Positions 1-8,374 of a stretch of DNA of 64,000 bases are shown one piece after another. The first letter of the stretch is position 1. Every line of letters starts with the position of its first letter. Both the position numbers and the translations under genes were made by a program. The stretch is from an uncultured Collinsella sp. (lineage in GTDB: Bacteria; Actinomycetota; Coriobacteriia; Coriobacteriales; Coriobacteriaceae), in NCBI GenBank assembly GCA_959604825.1, contig CAUHCN010000008.1:3842-67841 (forward strand). Direction: 5' to 3'. The notes under the pieces are model-generated. The model ran no database searches. It saw only the letters and a program-made list of their open reading frames with translations, and was not told the DNA's origin.

Positions 1-1
1 T

Positions 2-604
2 GGTCGCGTGTGGGACGACGTGCCGTCCAGCCTGACCGCCCCGCTTGTCGAGGCGCTTGCGGCTACTCCCATTCCCGAGGGCACCAAGTACGTGGCCTCC
101 GCACCCGAGCTCGAGCAGGTTGAGGGTGTCGACACGCTCGGCCTGCTCATGTACGGCGGCCGTCCGTTCCAGCCGGGCTGGTGCAACGGCCACAACACGC
201 GCCTCAACTGTCTGGAGTATCACCGTGCCAGTGAGTTTAATTTGGGTGCGCGCGACTTTATTCTGCTGCTGGCCAAGCGCGAGCAAATTGTCGACGGCAA
301 GCTCGACACCGCTCAGGTCAAGGCCTTTCGCGCGCCCGCCGGCACGCTCGTCGAGGTTTACGCCACCACGCTTCACTACACGCCCTGCATGGTCGACGAC
401 GGCGGCTTTCAGGTGATGGTGGCGCTGCCGGCGGGCACCAACGGCCCGCGCCCCGAGGCTGCAGCCGACATGCCTGCCGCCGGTGACAGCTACTGCTACT
501 GGAAGGCCGACAAGTGGGTCCTCTGCCACGCAGATAGTCCCAAGGCTGCCGAGGGCGGCTACGTGGGCCTCGTCGGCAAGAACCTCGACATCGCCTGTGG
601 CTAG
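2..604 (+). CDS. DUF4867 family protein (5' end cut by window edge)
   Basis: The reading frame is open to the left edge; the first GTG at position 8 is probably internal, so the N-terminus lies outside the window. About 200 residues are visible. The segments LNCLEYHRASEFNLGARDFI and APAGTLVEVYATTLHYTPC resemble the cupin-like DUF4867 family as I remember it, which is often found beside sugar (lactose/galactose-6-phosphate type) genes in gut bacteria. The reaction is unknown; the cupin-like fold would suit an isomerase or lyase, but this is inference. It precedes a GH1 gene across a repeat-filled gap, consistent with a carbohydrate locus. Family call is moderately sure, function is not. Confidence 0.7.
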   Translation, partial: GRVWDDVPSSLTAPLVEALAATPIPEGTKYVASAPELEQVEGVDTLGLLMYGGRPFQPGWCNGHNTRLNCLEYHRASEFNLGARDFILLLAKREQIVDGKLDTAQVKAFRAPAGTLVEVYATTLHYTPCMVDDGGFQVMVALPAGTNGPRPEAAADMPAAGDSYCYWKADKWVLCHADSPKAAEGGYVGLVGKNLDIACG

Positions 605-612
605 CATCTTCC

Positions 613-669
613 GTCTCGATTTGTAACATCTAGCGGGCTAAATCGTCTCTACCTGTTACAGATTTAGAC
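613..669. repeat. Paired-arm repeat, GTCTCGAT(T/C)TGTAACA family, copy 1
   Basis: Arms GTCTCGATTTGTAACA (613-628) and TGTTACAGATTTAGAC (654-669) can pair over 16 bp with a ~25-nt loop. It lies just after the DUF4867 stop codon, so it may act as a 3' hairpin. The same arms recur at six other places in the window. Confidence 0.85.
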
Positions 670-692
670 AAACTGCGGGGGGCTGCCCGAAA

Positions 693-749
693 ATCTCGAT
701 CTGTAACACCAAGCCCGGTTTTGGTTGCCTACCTGTTACAGATCGAGAC
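693..749. repeat. Paired-arm repeat, GTCTCGATCTGTAACA family, copy 2
   Basis: Arms ATCTCGATCTGTAACA (693-708) and TGTTACAGATCGAGAC (734-749). In tandem with copy 1 and directly followed by an ACCACCACAAAGG hairpin, the same neighbour arrangement seen near 48.4 and 51.0 kb. Confidence 0.85.
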
Positions 750-760
750 AAACCGTCCCC

Positions 761-797
761 AACCACCACAAAGGTGCCTGTCCCCTTTGTGGTGGTT
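761..797. repeat. ACCACCACAAAGG inverted repeat, copy 1
   Basis: Perfect 14-bp arms AACCACCACAAAGG (761-774) and CCTTTGTGGTGGTT (784-797) around a 9-nt loop. Member of a dispersed hairpin family in this window. Confidence 0.85.
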
Positions 798-850
798 TGG
801 GGCGGCGGTATCAGAAAGTGTCAGGCAGGGGCGGCTGCCGGGCCGCCGTG

Positions 851-912
851 TGCGAAAAGAAGTGTCGGCCTGCGTCGTTGCCGTTGAGTAGCGCGCTGCT
901 TACGGGGATACT
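851..912 (+). promoter_or_regulatory. Candidate promoter and operator of the first GH1 gene
   Basis: The box TGCGAAAAGAAGTGTCGG (851-868) is repeated exactly upstream of the second GH1 gene. In both places its end is 39 nt from the first base of GATACT (907-912 here), a plausible -10 hexamer. Here TTGAGT (884-889) lies 17 nt before GATACT and could be the -35. A related AAGTGTCAGGC lies further upstream (near 816). Likely binding site of a sugar-responsive regulator such as the RpiR or AraC protein of this locus; inference. Confidence 0.55.
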
Positions 913-945
913 GAAACCACGACAAACAGCGTGTGAAAGGATTGA

Positions 946-2379
<1,434 letters not shown>

Positions 2380-2410
2380 GCGTTCTCAACAGCAATAGCA
2401 TCCTAACCAA

Positions 2411-2452
2411 GGCGCCCGGCGAGCAGCCTATGCCCGTCGGGTGCCTTGTTAA
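2411..2452 (+). terminator. Terminator after the first GH1 gene
   Basis: Arms GGCGCCCGGCG (2411-2421) and CGTCGGGTGCC (2434-2444) pair with G-T wobbles, followed by TTGTT. A near copy lies at 3943-3986 on the far side of the neighbouring ATPase gene. Confidence 0.7.
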
Positions 2453-2459
2453 AAGAAGT
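2416..2459 (+). repeat. Direct repeat flanking the ATPase gene, left copy
   Basis: 44 bp matching 3943-3986 with four mismatches. The two copies bracket the ATPase gene and its promoter, as if that gene arrived as a cassette or by recombination through the terminator. Confidence 0.75.
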
Positions 2460-2476
2460 AAAAACTTGCAATTGCA

Positions 2477-3742
2477 CTACGGCGCGAGCACATCCAGCGG
2501 AACAACTTGGACGCCGCGGTCAGTGACATAGGCTTGTGAACCAAATCCAATGATTACGACTTTCGAAACTGGCGGGTTGTTTCCGGCGGCAACCATACGC
2601 TTCTCGACAGCAATAAGGCTGTCAGACGCCTCTTCGATTTGGGCGGAGCTGAGCTTGATTTCGACCGGGATCCACGTTCCACCGGGAGCCGCAATGACTG
2701 CATCGACTTCTAGATCGCGAGAATCGTGATAGTGATAGAGGCCCATTCCATTTGCCTGCGCATAAACCCACAAATCATGAAGGGCCAACGATTCAAAAAG
2801 CAGCCCAAGCGTCTTGAAATCTAGCAGCAATGTCGCCGGAGTCGCTCCGAGCGCAGCGGCCGCCAGTGACGGATCAGCGAGATGATGCTTCTTCGATTCT
2901 CTTAAGTGCACGGGAGATCTCATTGCGGGGTTCCATGCGGGAATATCGCGAACGAAACTAACCCGAGCGAGAAGGGATATATATGATGCCGCCGTTTGTC
3001 TCGATACTTCTCCACCAAGATCGGCTACGAGCGTCTTGAGTGTCGCCAAAGTGGATTCATTGCGCGCAAGCGATTCGATGACAGCTTTGACCTTTTCAGG
3101 GTCGCGGCGAGAGCCGTCGACACGAGACAAATCTTCTTCGGCGACTATGCCGATGTAACGTTTCGCCATCGCCGACGCAGCCAGCGCATCGCGACCGACC
3201 GCCGCGGGCCATCCGCCACGGACAACGTACTCGGCAATCGAGGCGGAATCCAGCGATCCGAAAGCGCCATTGAACTTTTCGCCAGAAATAATGCCCGACA
3301 GCTTAACCGCGCCGCTGGATTTCCCAAGCTCGAAAAGCGTCATGGTATCCATGCGCAATTTAGCGAACCTTCCAGCGCCACTGTGCATTGGACGTTCGTC
3401 GTCTCGCGGTGTCGCTGACCCCGTAAATATGAACTGACCAGGCTCGCCGCTGCGGTTGTCGCACTCAAACCGTGCCGCGTCCCAAAGTTTCGGAACCTCC
3501 TGCCACTCGTCAATCAGCCGCGGCACCTCGCCGGAAACGGCAAGAGCCGGGTCAGTCTCGGCACGCAAGCGATTCTCGAAGTTGCGGGACGGGTCCATGA
3601 GAAGGAGCCTGGACGCCGCACGGGTCTCGGCCGTGGTCGTCTTTCCGCACCATTTCGGTCCTTCGATGAGAACGGCGCCGAATATACCCAGCAGCTGGTC
3701 AAGCTCATTTTCGATAATTCTAGTGTAGTACTTCTTTGGCAT
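2477..3742 (-). CDS. ATP-binding protein, AAA_14 plus DUF4143
   Basis: Orphan P-loop ATPase of about 421 aa, transcribed opposite to its neighbours. The N-terminal AAA_14 domain carries Walker A GPKWCGKTT (near residue 30 of the protein) and a Walker-B-like RLIDEWQEV; the C-terminal half contains the DUF4143 region with DSRDLEVDAVI and VPVEIKLSS, a stretch resembling PD-(D/E)XK nuclease-like folds. Function is unknown for the family, which is common and patchily distributed in gut bacteria. Start ATG 3742 is preferred over 3754 because a GGTGA lies at useful distance. Directly upstream are three copies of a TTAACCAAATAT motif at exact 23-bp spacing, suggesting autoregulation. The gene is flanked by 44-bp direct repeats, a sign of recent gain. 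Confidence 0.85.
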   Translation of the reverse strand: MPKKYYTRIIENELDQLLGIFGAVLIEGPKWCGKTTTAETRAASRLLLMDPSRNFENRLRAETDPALAVSGEVPRLIDEWQEVPKLWDAARFECDNRSGEPGQFIFTGSATPRDDERPMHSGAGRFAKLRMDTMTLFELGKSSGAVKLSGIISGEKFNGAFGSLDSASIAEYVVRGGWPAAVGRDALAASAMAKRYIGIVAEEDLSRVDGSRRDPEKVKAVIESLARNESTLATLKTLVADLGGEVSRQTAASYISLLARVSFVRDIPAWNPAMRSPVHLRESKKHHLADPSLAAAALGATPATLLLDFKTLGLLFESLALHDLWVYAQANGMGLYHYHDSRDLEVDAVIAAPGGTWIPVEIKLSSAQIEEASDSLIAVEKRMVAAGNNPPVSKVVIIGFGSQAYVTDRGVQVVPLDVLAP

Positions 3743-3769
3743 AATTATCACCATTGTTTACCAGTACAT

Positions 3770-3827
3770 TTAACCAAATATACAGTTACTATTTAACCAA
3801 ATATCAATTCTTTGGTTAACCATATTT
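3770..3827 (-). promoter_or_regulatory. Three 23-bp-spaced operator-like repeats upstream of the ATPase
   Basis: TTAACCAAATAT begins at 3770 and 3793 and TTAACCATAT at 3816, each 23 bp apart (two helical turns, same DNA face). The last overlaps the palindrome TGGTTAACCA. This AT-rich array lies in the ATPase promoter region and looks like a cooperative repressor site; the regulator is unknown and may be the ATPase itself. Confidence 0.6.
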
Positions 3828-3942
3828 ACGCATTTCAATTAACGAAACAGATTAAACATGTACTGTTTGAGTTGGCACTTGGGAAATCTCTCGCTGGGCA
3901 ATCCGTTGCTACGGCTGAGGCCTCTTCGTCGAACCGACACCC

Positions 3943-3986
3943 CCGGCGAGCAACTTATGCCCGCCGGGCGCCTTGTTAAAAGAAGT
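3943..3986 (+). repeat. Direct repeat flanking the ATPase gene, right copy
   Basis: Near copy of 2416-2459, including the hairpin arms CCGGCG/CGCCGG region and the trailing CCTTGTTAAAAGAAGT. No plus-strand gene ends here, so this terminator copy has no evident client. Confidence 0.75.
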
Positions 3987-4052
3987 GAAAGAAAGCAAAA
4001 GAAGTTAAAACTTGCAAAAGAAATTAAAGCGGGGGTGAGGGGCGTTTTTAGC

Positions 4053-4101
4053 TGTTTTGGGCCGCCGCGGCCAGCGGGGGCGGGTCGCGGCGGCCCAAAC
4101 A
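4053..4101 (-). terminator. Terminator of mgtA
   Basis: Arms TTTGGGCCGCCGCG (4056-4069) and CGCGGCGGCCCAAA (4086-4099), perfect 14 bp; reading on the minus strand the hairpin is followed by an A/T-containing tail (ACAGCTAAAAA). It lies about 25 nt past the mgtA stop codon. Confidence 0.75.
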
Positions 4102-4125
4102 TCCTTGACGAGGGTGCCGGTGAAG

Positions 4126-6894
4126 TTACAGCAGCTCGCCGTGGCGGGCGATGTAGCGGCGCTTGGCCAGTTGGGTGAGCGCGATGTAGGCGGCGACAAT
4201 GCCGATGAGCAGCGCGAAGAAGATTGGCGGCAGCGGCATGAGACCCAGCGCATCGGCGATGGGGCTTGCCGGCAGCCAAGTGACGAGCACCAGGCCCAGC
4301 ACGGTGAGGAGGCACAGCGCGGGCGCGGCGTGGTCGCGCAGGCTCGGTAGGCGCGGGGAGCGCAGCATGTGGATTACGAGCGTCTGCGACCACATGGACT
4401 CGACAAACCAGCCGCTCTGGAAGATTGCGGCGAAGGTCGTCATGCCCGCGACGTTGCCCGCGGCGGCAAGCTTTGCCCAGCTCGCGCCCACGGTGGCGGG
4501 GCACACCACAAAGAAGAGCGCGGCGAAGGTCACGATGTCAAACAGCGAGCTCGCGGGGCCCAGCTCGAGCATAAAGCCCTGAATGGACGCGGCGTCCCAG
4601 GCGCGCGGACGGACGGTCCAGGCGTCGTCGACGGTGTCCCACGGCAGCGCGATGCACACGATCTCGTAGACCAGCGACAGCAGCACCAGCTGCAGAGCGC
4701 TCATGGGCAAGAACGGCAAGAACAGGCTCGCGACGGTCACGGATAGCACGTTGCCAAAGTTGGAGCTCACCGTGGTCTTGAGGTACTTGAGTAGGTTGCC
4801 GTAGGTGCGGCGGCCTTCGATGATGCCGCGCTCGAGCACGCCCAGGTCCTTCTGGAGCAAGATGATATCGGCGGATTCCTTGGCGATGTCGACGGCGGAG
4901 TCGACCGAGATGCCGCAGTCGCTCGCGCGCATGGCGGCGGCGTCGTTGATGCCGTCACCCATAAAGCCCACGGTGTGACCGAGCAGCTCGCGCATGACGC
5001 GCACCAGGCGCGCCTTCTGCAGAGGCGAGAGCTTGGCGAAGAGGTGGGTGTTCTCGGCGCGCTCGGCAAGTTCGGCGTCATCGAGCGCATCGATCTCGGA
5101 GCCGAGCAAGACGTTGCTCGCGTCGATGCCGATCTGCTCGCAGACGGTGGCGGCGACACGGTCATTGTCGCCGGTCAGGACCTTAACGGCGACGCCCTTG
5201 GCCTCGAGGGTGGCGACGGCGCCCGCGGCACTTGCTTTGGGCGGATCGAGGAAGGCCAAAAAGCCCATCAGCACCATGTCGCACTCGTCGGCGATGCCAA
5301 ACTCGCCCACGCAGCGCGGGTCGGTCTTCTGCGCCACAGCAATCACGCGCAGGCCCTCGGCGTTGAGCCCGGCTACCTGCTTTCGAATCTGGGTGAGCTT
5401 ATCTTCGGTGAGCGGCTGGGCGGCACCATCGACCTCGACAAAGGAGCAGATCTCGAGCATTTCCTCGGCAGCTCCCTTGGTGACCATCTGGGTTTTGCCT
5501 TGGGCATCGGCGACAACTACGCTCAGGCGACGGCGCGAGAAATCGAAGGGCACCTCGTCGACCTTGGTATAGCGGTCGCGCAGGCTCTGGCCCAGCATGG
5601 AATCGGGTGCTGCGGCCGAGGGCGTCACATCGGCGCGGTCGATGACGGCCAGGTCGATAAGGTTCTTGAGGCCGGTCTGGAAGAAGCTGTTCAAAAACGC
5701 ATGGCGCAGCACGCGTGCGTCTTCGTTGCCGTCGGTGTTGAGGTAGCGCTCGAGCACGATGCGGTCTTCGGTGAGGGTGCCGGTCTTGTCGCAGCACAGG
5801 ACGTCCATCGCGCCCAGGTTTTGGATTGCTGGCAGCTCCTTGACGATAACCTGGCGACGGGCGAGGTCCTTGGCGCCCTGCGACAGGCTCGTGGTCACGA
5901 TGACGGGAAGCATCTGCGGCGTGATGCCCACGGCCACGCTCGTGGCGAACAACAGCGCATCGATGACGTTGCCCTTGGTGGCGGCGTTGATGGCAAAGAC
6001 GGCCGGCGCCATAACGAGCATGAGGCGTACGAGCAACATGGAGACGCTCGAGACGCCGCGGTCAAACGCGCTCTTCTCGCCGCGCCCGTTGAGCATCTTG
6101 GCGATGCCGCCCAGGTAAGTGTCCGAGCCGGTGGCTACGACAAGTGCCATAGCGGTGCCGTTTTGCACGGAGGTGCCGGTAAAGACGATGTTTTTGCAGG
6201 CAGAGAGCGGCAGTGCGGAGTCGTCGGCGCCCTCGACGACGGTGATGGCAGCGGTCTTCTCGACAGCCTCACTCTCGCCGGTGAGTGCGGACTCGATCAC
6301 AAACAGGTCGCGCGCGGTGATGATGCGGGCATCGGCCGGCACCATGTCGCCGGCAGAGAGGCGGATCACATCACCGGGGACGAGCTCGTCGAAGGGGATC
6401 TCGACGCGCTCACCGTCGCGCAGAGCGGTGCAAGTGTTGGAGACCAGGTCCTTGAGGGCCTCGGTCGCATTGCCGCTGCGGGCTTCTTGGATAAACTTCA
6501 TACCGCCCGATACCAGCAACATGATGCCGATGACGATGACCGTGGAGGGGTCGCGCTGCGGTTCGGGCACGGCGAGCACGTCGATGTAGAGCGAGACCAG
6601 CGCGAGAGCGGCGAGGATGCCGGCGAAGGGGTCGACAAAGGCGTCGGCGATACGGCGGGCGAGTGTCTTGGTCGGCGCCTCGATGGTGTTGGGGCCGGAG
6701 GCGTCCAGGCGCTCGGTTGCCTGCTCGGCGGTGAGGCCGTCGGCTGTGGCGTCGAGCAGCACGAGGGCATCCTCGGCGCTATGGGTGGCGGCGAATATGG
6801 TGTTCTTGGACATGCCGGTATGAGCGGCGGGGCGCGCCGTGCGGCGGCGCTTGGAGATGGCTTCGAGTACCGTGGCGGTTTTGAGCATCAGCAT
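4126..6894 (-). CDS. mgtA: Magnesium-translocating P-type ATPase
   Basis: A 922-aa inner-membrane P3B-type ATPase that imports Mg2+ at the cost of ATP; length matches MgtA/MgtB. Visible motifs: TGES in the actuator domain (about residue 203), the phosphorylation motif DKTGTLT near 375, the hinge MVTKGAAEEM, and GDGINDAAAM near 660; hydrophobic helices flank them and occupy the C-terminal 200 residues. Start ATG 6894 follows AAGGAGG with five bases between. Its leader of more than 200 nt contains an ACCACCACAAAGG hairpin and a possible 23-codon leader ORF with an ideal ribosome site, which would fit leader-peptide control known for enterobacterial mgtA, though homology of mechanism is unproven. 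Divergent from pyrE. Confidence 0.95.
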   Translation of the reverse strand: MLMLKTATVLEAISKRRRTARPAAHTGMSKNTIFAATHSAEDALVLLDATADGLTAEQATERLDASGPNTIEAPTKTLARRIADAFVDPFAGILAALALVSLYIDVLAVPEPQRDPSTVIVIGIMLLVSGGMKFIQEARSGNATEALKDLVSNTCTALRDGERVEIPFDELVPGDVIRLSAGDMVPADARIITARDLFVIESALTGESEAVEKTAAITVVEGADDSALPLSACKNIVFTGTSVQNGTAMALVVATGSDTYLGGIAKMLNGRGEKSAFDRGVSSVSMLLVRLMLVMAPAVFAINAATKGNVIDALLFATSVAVGITPQMLPVIVTTSLSQGAKDLARRQVIVKELPAIQNLGAMDVLCCDKTGTLTEDRIVLERYLNTDGNEDARVLRHAFLNSFFQTGLKNLIDLAVIDRADVTPSAAAPDSMLGQSLRDRYTKVDEVPFDFSRRRLSVVVADAQGKTQMVTKGAAEEMLEICSFVEVDGAAQPLTEDKLTQIRKQVAGLNAEGLRVIAVAQKTDPRCVGEFGIADECDMVLMGFLAFLDPPKASAAGAVATLEAKGVAVKVLTGDNDRVAATVCEQIGIDASNVLLGSEIDALDDAELAERAENTHLFAKLSPLQKARLVRVMRELLGHTVGFMGDGINDAAAMRASDCGISVDSAVDIAKESADIILLQKDLGVLERGIIEGRRTYGNLLKYLKTTVSSNFGNVLSVTVASLFLPFLPMSALQLVLLSLVYEIVCIALPWDTVDDAWTVRPRAWDAASIQGFMLELGPASSLFDIVTFAALFFVVCPATVGASWAKLAAAGNVAGMTTFAAIFQSGWFVESMWSQTLVIHMLRSPRLPSLRDHAAPALCLLTVLGLVLVTWLPASPIADALGLMPLPPIFFALLIGIVAAYIALTQLAKRRYIARHGELL

Positions 6895-6976
6895 AGGGTC
6901 CTCCTTGTTGAAGGGAGTTAGCGTACGTGTCGTATGTGCTTCAAAAAACCTAGATGTCGCTCACGTCATGCTTTCG

Positions 6977-7012
6977 AACCACCACAAAGGGACAGGCACC
7001 TTTGTGGTGGTT
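6977..7012. repeat. ACCACCACAAAGG inverted repeat, copy 2 (mgtA leader)
   Basis: Perfect 14-bp arms AACCACCACAAAGG (6977-6990) and CCTTTGTGGTGGTT (6999-7012). In the mgtA 5' leader, between the small leader ORF and the mgtA start, where a hairpin could influence transcription or translation. Confidence 0.8.
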
Positions 7013-7033
7013 TTGACGATCGGCTGTTGGCGC

Positions 7034-7105
7034 TTATGCGTGCGCGGAATCCTCGCGGCGTGCCGAGGGCGACATGCAGGTTTTTCGACTATGACTGCCT
7101 TCCAT
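7034..7105 (-). CDS. Candidate 23-aa leader peptide upstream of mgtA
   Basis: A 24-codon frame starts at ATG 7105 behind TTAAGGAGGTGTGCC, an essentially perfect Shine-Dalgarno with good spacing, and stops at TAA 7036-7034. The predicted peptide begins MEGSHSRKTC and ends with a charged tail RREDSAHA. It lies 139 nt before mgtA on the same strand with a strong hairpin between. Enterobacterial mgtA is controlled by a short leader peptide (mgtL); position and the strong ribosome site suggest an analogous device, but the peptide shows no sequence similarity that I can claim. It could also be a chance ORF or a decayed gene start. Confidence 0.4.
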   Translation of the reverse strand: MEGSHSRKTCMSPSARREDSAHA

Positions 7106-7329
7106 GGCACACCTCCTTAAGGCCGGGCGCGGCGCGCTTTGGGTATCTCGTACCCGTTACAATCCGCCCGTATTCTTGATGAGGGGGTTTGCCGTGTCAA
7201 CCCCAATGTTTGGAAAACCATTGCCCCTGACAAAGCCTTTACAGAATGCCGAGGCCCCAAAGCGCGCCCGCAACGCGCCCTGCCTGCGCTAAACTGGAAG
7301 GCACGTACGCGATTACGAGAGGAGCCCGC

Positions 7330-8010
7330 ATGGAGGCTTACAAGCAAGAGTTCATCAAGTTCATGGTTGAGTCCGACGTTCTTAAATTCGGCAGCTTTAC
7401 GCTCAAGAGCGGCCGTCAGTCTCCGTTCTTTATGAACGCCGGCGCTTATGTGACGGGCTACCAGCTCAAGAAGCTGGGCGAGTATTACGCCCAGGCCATC
7501 CACGATAACTTTGGCGACGACTTTGACGTGCTGTTTGGGCCGGCCTACAAGGGCATTCCCCTGGCCGTCGTGACCGCCATTGCCTACCACGAGCTGTACG
7601 GCAAGGAGGTCAAGTACTGCTGCGACCGCAAGGAGGCCAAGGACCACGGCGCCGACAAGGGCAACCTGCTGGGCTATGAGCCCCAGGACGGCGACCGCGT
7701 GGTCATGGTCGAGGACGTCACCACCAGCGGCAAGTCCATCGACGAGACCTATCCCAAGGTCAAGGCTGCTGCCGATGTCGAGATCAAGGGCCTCATCGTA
7801 TCCCTCAATCGCATGGAGGTCGGCAAGGGCGGCGTGACCACCGCGCAGAAGGAGATCGAGGCCAAGTACGGTTTTCCCGTCGCGAGCATCGTTTCCATGG
7901 CCGAGGTCGTCGAGACCCTCTACAACCACGAGATCGACGGTAAGGTCGTCATCGATGACGAGCTCAAGGCCGCCATCGACGCCTACTACGAGCAGTACGG
8001 AGCCAAGTAG
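7330..8010 (+). CDS. pyrE: Orotate phosphoribosyltransferase
   Basis: Cytoplasmic enzyme of pyrimidine synthesis that joins orotate with PRPP to give OMP. 226 aa, the usual length. Visible: FGSFTLKSGRQSPFFMNAG near the N-terminus, FGPAYKGIPLAVVTA (substrate loop) and the PRPP-binding motif VVMVEDVTTSGKS near residues 120-132. ATG 7330 is preceded by GAGAGGAG; a frame-open extension to 7246 lacks such a site. No other pyr gene is adjacent. The stop codon is followed after three bases by the large two-hairpin 3' element described below. Confidence 0.96.
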   Translation: MEAYKQEFIKFMVESDVLKFGSFTLKSGRQSPFFMNAGAYVTGYQLKKLGEYYAQAIHDNFGDDFDVLFGPAYKGIPLAVVTAIAYHELYGKEVKYCCDRKEAKDHGADKGNLLGYEPQDGDRVVMVEDVTTSGKSIDETYPKVKAAADVEIKGLIVSLNRMEVGKGGVTTAQKEIEAKYGFPVASIVSMAEVVETLYNHEIDGKVVIDDELKAAIDAYYEQYGAK

Positions 8011-8013
8011 GTA

Positions 8014-8167
8014 GTTACGCGGTTTTACCAAACCGCGTAACGGCTCGACGCTGCGCGGGCCGCATTTGGACAATCTGACGTTCAACTTCAAGGGCGCGAC
8101 CAGAAGGTCAGCGCCCTTTCGTTTCACGTCACCTTGTCTCAAATGCGACCCGCTCGCTGTCGTTGCC
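8014..8167 (+). repeat. Two-hairpin 3'-UTR element, copy A (after pyrE)
   Basis: Starts 4 nt after the pyrE stop. Hairpin 1: GTTACGCGGTTT (8014-8025), loop TACC, AAACCGCGTAAC (8030-8041). Then the conserved CTCGACGCTGCGCGGGC. Long stem: CGGGCCGCATTTG (8056-8068) pairs with CAAATGCGACCCG (8140-8152), continued by inner pairings and an apical hairpin GGGCGC-GACCAGAAGGTC-GCGCCC. Closes with CGCTCGCTG. See copies B, C, D and the partial E; stem sequences differ but stay complementary. Confidence 0.85.
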
Positions 8168-8198
8168 AAGACATCGGCGTTGCCGTTGCTGTGGGGTA

Positions 8199-8354
8199 CT
8201 CATTGGGGACAGACTTAAATGACTAGTCAGAGTGAGAGTGGATAATCTCCCGTTTTTGGCCTGTGTGCGGGCTCAAAGTGGGAGATTATCCACCCTCGTC
8301 ATTTTGGCACTTGGGGACGTTCCTTTTGTGCCGACAGCTGGGGACACTCCTTGC
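8199..8354. repeat. Composite repeat cluster (CATTGGGGACAG, TGGATAATCTCCC, TTGGGGACGTTC units)
   Basis: Three units in a row: ACTCATTGGGGACAGACTT (8199-8217); arms TGGATAATCTCCC (8239-8251) and GGGAGATTATCCA (8280-8292) around a 28-nt loop; and the pair TTGGGGACGTTCC / TGGGGACACTCC (about 8311-8350). The same order recurs at 44.69-44.85 kb and parts recur near 14.99 and 23.08 kb. The cluster lies between pyrE and the DUF1593 gene, which converge. Confidence 0.85.
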
Positions 8355-8374
8355 CGAATGTGGGCCGTCGGTTG

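Noticed and set aside
613..797. CRISPR array
   Set aside because: The repeats are paired inverted arms in small clusters with variable spacing, not regularly spaced direct repeats, and no cas gene is present.
6895..7329. M-box (ykoK) Mg riboswitch before mgtA
   Set aside because: I could not find the conserved M-box segments on the minus strand; the leader ORF and hairpin are the only structure seen.
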